A DNA stretch of 64,000 nucleotides from Cherax quadricarinatus (lineage: Eukaryota > Arthropoda > Malacostraca > Decapoda > Parastacidae). The DNA is taken from NCBI RefSeq assembly GCF_038502225.1, contig NW_027196447.1, positions 1 through 64,000 of the forward strand, written 5' to 3'. Shown here one piece after another: positions 33,801 through 47,000 of this stretch (its first letter is position 1; each line of letters opens with the position of its first letter). The position numbers and the translations under genes are program-made. The notes below the pieces were generated by a model. It was not told the DNA's origin, did not search any database, and saw only the letters and a program-made list of their open reading frames with translations.

Positions 33801-36800
33801 GTAACACAGAAGACCAGTACAGTAACACAGAAGACCAGTACAGTAACACAGAAGACCAGTACAGTAACACAGAAGACCAGTACAGTAACACAGAAGACCA
33901 GTACAGTAACACAGAAGACCAGTACAGTAACACAGAAGACCAGTACAGTAACACAGAAAACCAGTACAGTAACACAGAAGACCAGTACAGTAACACAGAC
34001 GACCAGTACAGTAACACAGAAGACCAGTACAGTAACACAGAAGACCAGTACAGTAACACAGAAGACCAGTACAGTAACACAGAAGACCAGTACAGTAACA
34101 CAGAAGACCAGTACAGTAACACAGAAGACCAGTACAGTAACACAGAAGACCAGTACAGTAACACAGAAGACCAGTACAGTAACACAGAAGACCAGTACAG
34201 TAACACAGAAGACCAGTACAGTAACACAGAAGACAAGTACAGTAACACAGAAGACCAGTACAGTAACACAGCAGAACAGTGCAGTAACAGAAGACTAGTA
34301 CAGTAACACAGAAGACAAGTACAGTAACACAGAAGACCAGTACAGTAACACAGAAGACCAGTACAGTAACACAGAAGACCAGTACTGTAACACAGAATAC
34401 AAGTACAGTAACACAGAAGATCAGTACAGTAACACAGATTACCAGTACAGTAATACAGAAGACCAGTACAGTAACACAGAAGACCAGTACAGTAACACAG
34501 AAGACCAGTACAGTAAAACAAAAAAACAGTGCAGTAACAGAAGACCAGTACAGTAACACAGAAAACCAGTACAGTAACACAGAAGACCAGTACAGTAACA
34601 CAGAAGACCAGTACAGTAACACAGAAGAACAGTGCAGTAACAGAAGACCAGTACAGTAACAGAGAAGAACAGTGCAGTAACAGAAGACCAGTACAGTAAC
34701 ACAGAAGACCAAAACAGCAGCCCAGAAGAACAATGCAGTAACAGAAGACCAGTGCAGTAACAGAGAAGAACAGTGCAGTAACAGAAGACCAGTACAGTAA
34801 CACAGAAAAACAGTGCAGTAACAGAAGACCAGTACAGTAACACAGAAGACCAGTACAGTAACACAGAAGACCAGTACAGTAACACAGAAGACCAGTACAG
34901 TAACACAGAAGACCAGTACAGTAACACAGAAGACCAGTACAGTAACACAGAAGACCAGTACAGTAACACAGAAGACCAGTACAGTAACACAGAAGACCAG
35001 TACAGTAACACAGAAGACCAGTACAGTAACACAGAAGACCAGTACAGTAACACAGAAGACCAGTACAGTAACACAGAAGACCAGTACAGTAACACAGAAG
35101 ACCAGTACAGTAACACAGATTACCAGTACAGTAACACAGAAGACCAGTACAGTAACACAGAAGACCAGTACAGTAACACAGAAGACCTGTACAGTAACAC
35201 AGAAGGCCAGTACAGTAACACAGAAGACCAGTACAGTAACACAGAAGACCAGTACAGTAACACAGATTACCAGTACAGTAACACAGAAGACCAGTACAGT
35301 AACACAGAAGACCAGTACAGTAACACAGAAGACCAGTACAGTAACACAGAAGACCAGTACAGTAACACAGAAGACCAGTACAGTAACACAGAAGACCAGT
35401 ACAGTAACACAGAAGACCAGTACAGTAACACAGAAGACCAGTACAGTCACACAGACGACCAGTACAGTAACACAGAAGACCAGTACAGTAACACAGAAGA
35501 CCAGTACAGTAACACAGAAGACCAGTACAGTAACACAGAAGGTCAGTACAGTAACACAGAAGACCAGTACAGTAACACAGAAGACCAGTACAGTAACACA
35601 GAAGGCCAGTACAGTAACACAAAAGACCAGTGCAGTAACAGAAGACCAGTACAGTAACACAGAAGAACAGTGCAGTAACAGAAGACCAGTACAGTAACAC
35701 AGAAGACCAGTACAGTAACACAGAAGACCAGTACAGTAACACAGAAGACCAGTACAGTAACACAGAAGACCAGTACAGTAACACAGAAGGCCAGTACAGT
35801 AACACAGAAGATCAGTACAGTAACACAGATTACCAGTACAGTAATACAGAAGACCAGTACAGTAACACAGAAGAACAGTGCAGTAACAGAAGACCAGTAC
35901 AGTAACACAGAAAAACAGTGCAGTAACAGAAGACCAGTACAGTAACACAGAAAACCAGTACAGTAACACAGAAGACCAGTACAGTAACACAGAAGACCAG
36001 TACAGTAATACAGAAGAACAGTGCAGTAACAGAAGACCAGTACAGTAACAGAGAAGTACAGTGCAGTAACAGAAGACCAGTACAGTAACACAGAAGACCA
36101 AAACAGCAGCCCAGAAGAACAATGCAGTAACAGAAGACCAGTGCAGTAACAGAGAAGAACAGTGCAGTAACAGAAGACCAGTACAGTAACACAGAAAAAC
36201 AGTGCAGTAACAGAAGACCAGTACAGTAACACAGAAGACCAGTACAGTAACACAGAAGAACAGTGCAGTAACAGAAGACCAGTACTGTAACACAGAAGAA
36301 GAGTGCAGTAACACAGAAGAACAATGCAGTAACAGAAGAACAGTGCAGTAACAGAAGACCAGTACAGTAACACAGAAGACCAGTACAGTAACACAGAAGA
36401 CCAGTACAGTAACACAGAAGACCAGTACAGTAACACAGAAGAACAGTGCAGTAACAGAAGACCAGTACAGTAACACAGAAGACCAGTACAGTAACACAGA
36501 AGACCAGTACAGTAACACAGAAGAACAGTGCAGTAACAGAAGACCAGTACAGTAACACAGAAGAACAGTGCAGTAACAGAAGACCATTACAGTAACACAG
36601 AAAAACAATGCAGTAACAGAAGACCAGTACAGTAACACAGAAAAACAGTGCAGTAACAGAAGACCAGTACAGTAACACAGAAAAACAGTGCAGTAACAGA
36701 AGACCAGTACAGTAACACAGAAAAACAGTGCAGTAACAGAAGACCAGTACAGTAACACAGAAAACTAGTACAGTAACACAGAAAGACAGTGCAGTAACAG

Positions 36801-37130
36801 AAGACCAGTACAGTAACACAGAAAAACAGTGCAGTAACAGAAGACCAGTACAGTAACACAGAAAAACAGTGCAGTAACAGGAGACCAGTACAGTAACACA
36901 GAAGAACAGCGCATTAACAGAAGATCAGTACAGTAACACAGAAGACCAGTACAGTAACACAGAAGAACAGTGCAGTAACAGAAGATCAGTACAGTAACAC
37001 ACAAGAACAGGTACAGTAACACAGAAGAACAGGTACAGTAACACAGAAGAACAGGTACAGTAACACAGAAGAACAGGTACAGTAACACAGAAGAACAGGT
37101 ACAGTAACACAGAAGACCAGTACAGTGACA
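30876..37130 (-). repeat. 21-bp satellite (ACACAGAAGACCAGTACAGT type), >6 kb, with higher-order structure
   Basis: The unit is the reverse complement of the 10610 satellite without its five extra bases. Pure 21-bp runs alternate with segments where 21-bp (ACACAGAAGAACAGTGCAGT) and 19-bp (ACAGAAGACCAGTACAGTA) units pair to 40 bp. The odd word AAAACAGCAGCCCAGAAGAA recurs at 31971, 33379, 34711 and 36100, giving a higher-order period of 1,408, 1,332 and 1,389 bp. Long minus-strand frames of Cys-Tyr-Cys-Thr-Gly-Leu-Leu repeats are by-products of a period divisible by 3. Confidence 0.95.
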
Positions 37131-37470
37131 GAGATCAGTAAATTAAAACAGAAGAACAGTAGAGTACAGTTCAGTAATATAGAACAGTACAGTACAGTAC
37201 TGTAATACAGAAGAACAGTAGAGTACAGTTCAGTAATATAGAACAGTACAGTACTGTAGTACAGAAGAACAGTACAGTAATACAGAAGAACAGTAGAGTA
37301 CGGTAATATAGAAGAACAGTACAGTGCTGCAATACAGAAGAACAGTACAGTTGGGCAACACAAAACAGTACAGTACAGTAACACAGAAGATTAGTACAGT
37401 AATACAAAACAGTACAGTATAGTACCACAGAAGAAAAGTACAGCAACAGAGAAGAACAGTAAGGTTTATG
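37131..37470 (-). repeat. Degenerate edge of the ACAGTA-type satellite
   Basis: Irregular repeats of GTACAGTAATACAGAAGAACAG and similar words with variable spacing, decaying into unique sequence at the right. This is the usual look of an array edge. Confidence 0.8.
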
Positions 37471-37914
37471 CAATACTGGGATACCTTTCCGGGATCACAC
37501 ATGATTATTATTACATCAGCTTTACATTCACTGCTTCTGCTGCTGCCTCTGTATTAGACTGAATGTGCGTACTGTGTAGGCATAACCTTTTGGATTGAAG
37601 ACACCTAACTGTTGGGTCCGCCTCCAGCAACACACCCATATGCTTATATAAACTCTGTGTTAAAGTAGCAGGTTCATCACCACTATTCAGGTCCGGGTCT
37701 TCCAGATGGTGACCTGCGTTATGTTATAGTACCAGACATGTGTACCCAGGAGACCTGCCATCTTCACCTCGCTCTACCACTCTCCAACATATATTATTGA
37801 CAATTCTTGTTGTTTCAGTGTTATCTCTGAGTTAATCAACAAACTGAACAATACTACTGTTCGTATTTTCGTTAAAGTTAACTCCGATGAATGGACACAA
37901 AAAAGAACATTACC
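37471..37914. other. Single-copy-looking spacer, no gene recognised
   Basis: About 440 bp that matches nothing else in the window. It contains a TATATAAA word near 37644, but no coding frame or second promoter element supports it. Confidence 0.5.
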
Positions 37915-38075
37915 GTGACTCCTATGAGAGTGACTGGAGTGGGAATAACATCACCGTGACTACTGTCAGGGAGGCTGGAGTGGGAATAACACCACCGTGA
38001 CTACTGTCAGGAAGGCTGGAGTGGGAATAACACCATCGTGGCTACTGTCAGGGAGGCTGGAGTGGGAATAACACC
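37915..38075 (-). repeat. ~41-bp hairpin satellite, inverted copy (~4 units)
   Basis: Reverse complement of the 10072-10495 family: CACCGTGACTACTGTCAGGG and GGCTGGAGTGGGAATAACAC. The GTGAC-TACT-GTCA(G) hairpin core is retained. Confidence 0.9.
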
Positions 38076-38123
38076 AGAATGGTTGAGGCTTTTGTATCAA
38101 AATTAGCAAATCATGAACCATAA

Positions 38124-38126
<3 letters not shown>

Positions 38127-38167
<41 letters not shown>

Positions 38168-38260
38168 ATTATTTGCGACCACTGTCAGCCTCAGAGTTAT
38201 CTCTGAGTTACCAGACCTTGCCACGTGGAGGCCAGTGGTTCGTCTTTAAGGTCCACCCCC
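38127..38260 (-). repeat. (TAA)n plus right core of composite element, copy 3 (inverted)
   Basis: (TAA)n at 38127-38165, then GCGACCACTGTCAGCCTCAG, the CTCAGAG-TTAT-CTCTGAG hairpin, CCACGTGG and GGTTCGTCTTTAAGGTCCA. This is the reverse complement of 9946-10031. Confidence 0.9.
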
Positions 38261-39485
38261 TCCCTCGCCTTTCCCAGGTTCATGTGTCCAGGAATCCATC
38301 CGTGGGCCCCCGGATGTCTCCCCTTCCTCACTTCCCTAAGGTCAGCCTCGCCTCTCTCTCCCTCTCTCTCTCTGCCTTCCAGCCTCAGCCTTCCCCAGGT
38401 TCACGTATCCAGGAATACATCCGTCCGCCTCCGGATATTTTCCCTTCCTCACTTCCCCAAGGTCAACCTCACCAACCTGTATTCTTGCCGCCCCCAGGTT
38501 CATGTATCCAGGAATCCATCCGTTCGCTCCCGGATGTCTCCCCTTCCCCACTTACCCAAGGGTAGCCTCAACAACAACCTTCCCCAAGTTCATGTATCCA
38601 GGAATCCATCCGTTCGCTCCCAGATGTCTTCCCTTCCCCATTTACCTAAGGTCAGCGAGTTAGGTCAGTGCCTTCCCCGGATCAATGTCTCCAGGAGCCC
38701 ATTTGGTGTCACCTCAGGTGGACTCCCTTCCCCACTTCCCCAAAGTCAGCGGTATTCTTGCTTCCCCAGGTTCATGTATCCAGGAATCCATCCGTCTACC
38801 GCCAGATGTCTTCCCTTCCCCACTTCCCCAAGGTCAGCCTCAACTGCATGTATTCATGCTTTCCCCAGGTTCATGTATCCAGGAATCCATCCGTTCGCTC
38901 CCGGATGTCTCCCCTTCCCCACTTACCCAAGGTTAGCCTCAACAACAACCTTCCCCAAGTTCATGTATCCAGGAATCCATCCGCTCGCTCCCAGATGTCT
39001 TCCCTTCCCCATTTACCTAAGGTCAGCGAGTTAGGTCAGTGCCTTCCCCGGATCAATGTCTCCAGGAGCCCACTTGGTGTCACCTCAGGTGGACTTCCTT
39101 CCCCACTTCCCCAAGGTCAGCGGTATTCTTGCCTTCCCCAGGTTCATGTATCCAGGAATCCATCCGTCTACCGCCAGATGTCTTCCCTTCCCCACTTCCC
39201 CAAGGTCAGCCTTAACTGCATGTATTCATGCTTTCCCCAGGTTCATGTATCCAGGAATCCATCCGCTCGCTCCCGGATGTCTCCCCTTCCCCACTTACCC
39301 AAGGTCAGCCTCAACAACAACCTTCCCCAAGTTCATGTATCCAGGAATCCATCCGTTCGCTCCCAGATGTCTCCCCTTCCTCACTTACCTAAGGTCAGCG
39401 GTGCCTTCCCCGGATCAGTGTCTCCAGGAGTCCACTTGTGTCACCTGAGTGGACTCCCTTCCCCACTTCCCCAGAGTCAGCGGTT
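38261..39485 (-). repeat. Minisatellite of composite element, copy 3 (inverted)
   Basis: Units repeat GTTCATGTATCCAGGAATCC, GATGTCTTCCCTTCCCCA and AAGGTCAGCCTCAAC. Two ~370-bp blocks (about 38640-39010 and 39010-39380) look like a recent internal duplication, since GAGTTAGGTCAGTGCCTTCC appears at 38669 and again at 39029. Plus-strand frames across it are by-products. Confidence 0.9.
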
Positions 39486-39512
39486 GCCACCCCCAGTGAC
39501 TTTGCTGAGTGG

Positions 39513-39655
39513 CAGCTCGGTCTCGTCTAGCTGGTGTACGGTAGTGGCTGTCTTCGTGAGTGGAATTACTGGAGGGGACATACAGAAAACTGCGTCCAGT
39601 AATTCCAGCCACCAAGACAGCCGCGACCGTACACCAGCTAGACCAGACCGAGCTG
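39513..39655 (-). repeat. Long hairpin (head of composite element), copy 3
   Basis: Arms 39513-39573 and 39595-39655 (61 nt each) pair with few mismatches around a 21-nt loop containing CATACAGAAAACTGCG. Outer pairing CAGCTCGGTCT/AGACCGAGCTG and inner GGAATTACTGGA/TCCAGTAATTCC are exact or nearly so. It is the best preserved of the three heads. Confidence 0.9.
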
Positions 39656-39659
39656 TCAC

Positions 39660-40422
39660 ACAGCTCGGCCACTCAGGACTGGCTAATTAATTAAATTTTG
39701 GAATTCTCTTTATGTTACACTATGAATTTATACTGAGTACAAGCTTTTTTACTTATTTAGCAGTTTGAAAGTATTTGTGAGTGATATTCTTTGTGAAACA
39801 TGTAGATTTATAAAGATAGACAAGTTTGAGACACTAGTGGGGGACTGTGTGTCAGATGTAAAATGTTATTATGTACGAATGAATATAATGCTTACGTGTT
39901 ATTGTGTATAGGTGTCGTATGTACGTGTTCTTGTGTCGTGAAAACTGTAACAAGTTTATAATAACCTCTGTTTCTGGAGTTTCGTAAATGAATAAATGGG
40001 TAAATCTTTACCGTCTTTCTTGCATATTATAACTTAATTCAACACTTTAGCTTCCAAAACATTACTTAAGATTAAATACATTTTTAACTCTAGTAACGTC
40101 TTTTATATATATTTTGCAAACCTATAAATGCACTTAAGTTCAACTTTCCTTTATGTAAGTGTTGTTAACTTATGTATTTCAGTATTTAGACATGATCCAC
40201 ATATTACCTTCCCTTTCTTAGTTCACACTCTTCTTTGTTACACATATTTTGTATTTACCATCACTTCTTCCATCATATTTCTGACACACTTTACCTGGTC
40301 TGCTCAACACTCTTATTATATTATAATTATTACATTATTTAAAGTTTTTTATCCATTTCTTCTTTTATAAACATTATGAACAAAGTTATGAACTATTACA
40401 GTACTTCATACCAACTGTGTCA
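39660..40422 (-). repeat. Inverted flank shared with 7960-9170
   Basis: 39680-39790 is the reverse complement of about 9050-9165, and 40130-40420 the reverse complement of about 7985-8280. The middle (39800-40120) does not align with the corresponding left-hand interval, so one side has gained or lost sequence. No coding domain is seen. Confidence 0.75.
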
Positions 40423-40955
40423 CAGCAGAGTCACCCAGGCTGACAGCAGAGTCATACAGGCTGACAGCAGAGTCATACAGGCTGACAGCAGAGTCATACA
40501 GGCTGACAGCAGAGTCATACAGGCTGACAGCAGAGTCATCCAGGCTGACAGCAGAGTCACCCAGGCTGACAGCAGAGTCATACAGGCTGACAACACAGTC
40601 ATCCAGGCTGACAGCAGAGTCACCCAGGCTGACAGCAGAGTCACCCAGGCTGACAGCAGTCATACAGGCTGACAACACAGTCATCCAGGCTGATAGCACA
40701 GTCATCCAGGCTGACAGCAGAGTCATCAAGGCTGACAGCAGAGTCATCCAGGCTGACAGCAGAGTCATCCAGGCTGACAGCAGAGTCATCCAGGCTGACA
40801 GCAGAGTCATCCAGGCTGACAGCAGAGTCAGCCAGGCTGACAGCAGAGTCATCCAGGCTGACAGCAGAGTCAGCCAGGCTGACAGCAGAGTCAGCCAGGC
40901 TGACAGCAGAGTCAGCCAGGCTGACAGCAGAGTCAGCCAGGTTGACAGCTGTACC
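40423..40955 (+). repeat. 21-bp tandem repeat, ~25 units
   Basis: The unit contains GACAGCAGAGTCATCCAGGC. Variants are CATACAGG, CACCCAGG and CAGCCAGG at one place and CAACACAG in some units. A single remnant of the unit (CTCTGCTGTCAGCAG) lies at the centre of the 7690-8175 foldback. Confidence 0.95.
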
Positions 40956-41052
40956 ACAGAACTGTGCTCTTCTTTACTTGAATTATTTAGTTCTTCTTTA
41001 CTTGAATTATTATTTAGTTTACTTCTGATGTTTACTTTTCACTTTCATCTAC

Positions 41053-44000
41053 ACATACACGTCACTACATACACCATGCTACCAACATACACGTCACTAC
41101 ATACACCATGCTACCAACATACACGTCACTACATACACCATGCTACCAACATACACATCACTACATACACCATGCTACCAACATACACGTCACTACATAC
41201 ACCATGCTACCAACATACACATCACTACATACACCATGCTACCAACATACACATCACTACATACACCATGCTACCAACATACACATCACTACATACACCA
41301 TGCTACCAACATACACATCACTACATACACCATGCTACCAACATACACATCACTACATACACCATGCTACCAACATACACATCACTACATACACCATGCT
41401 ACCAACATACACATCACTACATACACCATGCTACCAACATACACATCACTACATACACCATGCTACCAACATACACATCACTACATACACCATGCTACCA
41501 ACATACACATCACTACATACACCATGCTACCAACATACACATCACTACATACACCATGCTACCAACATACACATCACTACATACACCATGCTACCAACAT
41601 ACACATCACTACATACACCATGCTACCAACATACACATCACTACATACACCATGCTACCAACATACACATCACTACATACACCATGCTACCAACATACAC
41701 ATCACTACATACACCATGCTACCAACATACACATCACTACATACACCATGCTACCAACATACACATCACTACATACACCATGCTACCAACATACACATCA
41801 CTACATACACCATGCTACCAACATACACATCACTACATACACCATGCTACCAACATACACATCACTACATACACCATGCTACCAACATACACATCACTAC
41901 ATACACCATGCTACCAACATACACATCACTACATACACCATGCTACCAACATACACATCACTACATACACCATGCTACCAACATACACATCACTACATAC
42001 ACCATGCTACCAACATACACATCACTACATACACCATGCTACCAACATACACATCACTACATACACCATGCTACCAACATACACATCACTACATACACCA
42101 TGCTACCAACATACACATCACTACATACACCATGCTACCAACATACACATCACTACATACACCATGCTACCAACATACACATCACTACATACACCATGCT
42201 ACCAACATACACATCACTACATACACCATGCTACCAACATACACATCACTACATACACCATGCTACCAACATACACATCACTACATACACCATGCTACCA
42301 ACATACACATCACTACATACACCATGCTACCAACATACACATCACTACATACACCATGCTACCAACATACACATCACTACATACACCATGCTACCAACAT
42401 ACACATCACTACATACACCATGCTACCAACATACACATCACTACATACACCATGCTACCAACATACACATCACTACATACACCATGCTACCAACATACAC
42501 ATCACTACATACACCATGCTACCAACATACACATCACTACATACACCATGCTACCAACATACACATCACTACATACACCATGCTACCAACATACACATCA
42601 CTACATACACCATGCTACCAACATACACATCACTACATACACCATGCTACCAACATACACATCACTACATACACCATGCTACCAACATACACATCACTAC
42701 ATACACCATGCTACCAACATACACATCACTACATACACCATGCTACCAACATACACATCACTACATACACCATGCTACCAACATACACATCACTACATAC
42801 ACCATGCTACCAACATACACATCACTACATACACCATGCTACCAACATACACATCACTACATACACCATGCTACCAACATACACATCACTACATACACCA
42901 TGCTACCAACATACACATCACTACATACACCATGCTACCAACATACACATCACTACATACACCATGCTACCAACATACACATCACTACATACACCATGCT
43001 ACCAACATACACATCACTACATACACCATGCTACCAACATACACATCACTACATACACCATGCTACCAACATACACATCACTACATACACCATGCTACCA
43101 ACATACACATCACTACATACACCATGCTACCAACATACACATCACTACATACACCATGCTACCAACATACACATCACTACATACACCATGCTACCAACAT
43201 ACACATCACTACATACACCATGCTACCAACATACACATCACTACATACACCATGCTACCAACATACACATCACTACATACATCATGCTATCACTACATAC
43301 ACCATGCTACCAACATACACATCACTACATACACCATGCTACCAACATACACATCACTACATACACCATGCTACCAACATACACATCACTACATACACCA
43401 TGCTACCAACATACACATCACTACATACACCATGCTACCAACATACACATCACTACATACACCATGCTACCAACATACACATCACTACATACACCATGCT
43501 ACCAACATACACATCACTACATACACCATGCTACCAACATACACATCACTACATACACCATGCTACCAACATACACATCACTACATACACCATGCTACCA
43601 ACATACACATCACTACATACACCATGCTACCAACATACACATCACTACATACACCATGCTACCAACATACACATCACTACATACACCATGCTACCAACAT
43701 ACACATCACTACATACACCATGCTACCAACATACACATCACTACATACACCATGCTACCAACATACACATCACTACATACACCATGCTACCAACATACAC
43801 ATCACTACATACACCATGCTACCAACATACACATCACTACATACACCATGCTACCAACATACACATCACTACATACACCATGCTACCAACATACACATCA
43901 CTACATACACCATGCTACCAACATACACATCACTACATACACCATGCTACCAACATACACATCACTACATACACCATGCTACCAACATACACATCACTAC

Positions 44001-47000
44001 ATACACCATGCTACCAACATACACATCACTACATACACCATGCTACCAACATACACATCACTACATACACCATGCTACCAACATACACATCACTACATAC
44101 ACCATGCTACCAACATACACATCACTACATACACCATGCTACCAACATACACATCACTACATACACCATGCTACCAACATACACATCACTACATACACCA
44201 TGCTACCAACATACACATCACTACATACACCATGCTACCAACATACACATCACTACATACACCATGCTACCAACATACACATCACTACATACACCATGCT
44301 ACCAACATACACATCACTACATACACCATGCTACCAACATACACATCACTACATACACCATGCTACCAACATACACATCACTACATACACCATGCTACCA
44401 ACATACACATCACTACATACACCATGCTACCAACATACACATCACTACATACACCATGCTACCAACATACACATCACTACATACACCATGCTACCAACAT
44501 ACACATCACTACATACACCATGCTACCAACATACACATCACTACATACACCATGCTACCAACAACATACACATCACTACATACACCATGCTACCAACATA
44601 CACATCACTACATACACCATGCTACCAACATACACCATGCTACCAACATACACCATGCTACCAACATACACATCACTACATACACCATGCTACCAACATA
44701 CACATCACTACATACACCATGCTACCAACATACACATCACTACATACACCATGCTACCAACATACACATCACTACATACACCATGCTACCAACATACACA
44801 TCACTACATACACCATGCTACCAACATACACATCACTACATACACCATGCTACCAACATACACATCACTACATACACCATGCTACCAACATACACATCAC
44901 TACATACACCATGCTACCAACATACACATCACTACATACACCATGCTACCAACATACACATCACTACATACACCATGCTACCAACATACACATCACTACA
45001 TACACCATGCTACCAACATACACATCACTACATACACCATGCTACCAACATACACATCACTACATACACCATGCTACCAACATACACATCACTACATACA
45101 CCATGCTACCAACATACACATCACTACATACACCATGCTACCAACATACACATCACTACATACACCATGCTACCAACATACACATCACTACATACACCAT
45201 GCTACCAACATACACATCACTACATACACCATGCTACCAACATACACATCACTACATACACCATGCTACCAACATACACATCACTACATACACCATGCTA
45301 CCAACATACACATCACTACATACACCATGCTACCAACATACACATCACTACATACACCATGCTACCAACATACACATCACTACATACACCATGCTACCAA
45401 CATACACATCACTACATACACCATGCTACCAACATACACATCACTACATACACCATGCTACCAACATACACATCACTACATACACCATGCTACCAACATA
45501 CACATCACTACATACACCATGCTAACTACATACACATCACTACATACACCATGCTACCAACATACACATCACTACATACACCATGCTACCAACATACACA
45601 TCACTACATACACCATGCTACCAACATACACATCACTACATACACCATGCTACCAACATACACATCACTACATACACCATGCTACCAACATACACATCAC
45701 TACATACACCATGCTACCAACATACACATCACTACATACACCATGCTACCAACATACACATCACTACATACACCATGCTACCAACATACACATCACTACA
45801 TACACCATGCTACCAACATACACATCACTACATACACCATGCTACCAACATACACATCACTACATACACCATGCTACCAACATACACATCACTACATACA
45901 CCATGCTACCAACATACACATCACTACATACACCATGCTACCAACATACACATCACTACATACACCATGCTACCAACATACACATCACTACATACACCAT
46001 GCTACCAACATACACATCACTACATACACCATGCTACCAACATACACATCACTACATACACCATGCTACCAACATACACATCACTACATACACCATGCTA
46101 CCAACATACACATCACTACATACACCATGCTACCAACATACACATCACTACATACACCATGCTACCAACATACACATCACTACATACACCATGCTACCAA
46201 CATACACATCACTACATACACCATGCTACCAACATACACATCACTACATACACCATGCTACCAACATACACATCACTACATACACCATGCTACCAACATA
46301 CACATCACTACATACACCATGCTACCAACATACACATCACTACATACACCATGCTACAAACACATCATACATACACCATGCTACAAACCTACACATCACT
46401 ACATACACCATGCTACCAACATACACATCACTACATACACCATGCTACCAACATACACATCACTACATACACCATGCTACCAACATACACATCACTACAT
46501 ACACCATGCTACCAACATACACATCACTACATACACCATGCTACCAACATACACATCACTACATACACCATGCTACCAACATACACATCACTACATACAC
46601 CATGCTACCAACATACACATCACTACATACACCATGCTACCAACATACACATCACTACATACACCATGCTACCAACATACACATCACTACATACACCATG
46701 CTACCAACATACACATCACTACATACACCATGCTACCAACATACACATCACTACATACACCATGCTACCAACATACACATCACTACATACACCATGCTAC
46801 CAACATACACATCACTACATACACCATGCTACCAACATACACATCACTACATACACCATGCTACCAACATACACATCACTACATACACCATGCTACCAAC
46901 ATACACATCACTACATACACCATGCTACCAACATACACATCACTACATACACCATGCTACCAACATACACATCACTACATACACCATGCTACCAACATAC

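Noticed and set aside
30863..36758. Minus-strand frames up to 1,236 residues (Leu/Cys/Tyr repeats that look hydrophobic)
   Set aside because: By-products of the 21-bp satellite; the apparent membrane-like character only reflects unit composition.
37640..37655. TATATAAA as a promoter TATA box
   Set aside because: A single AT-rich word in unique sequence with no downstream coding frame or second element to support it.
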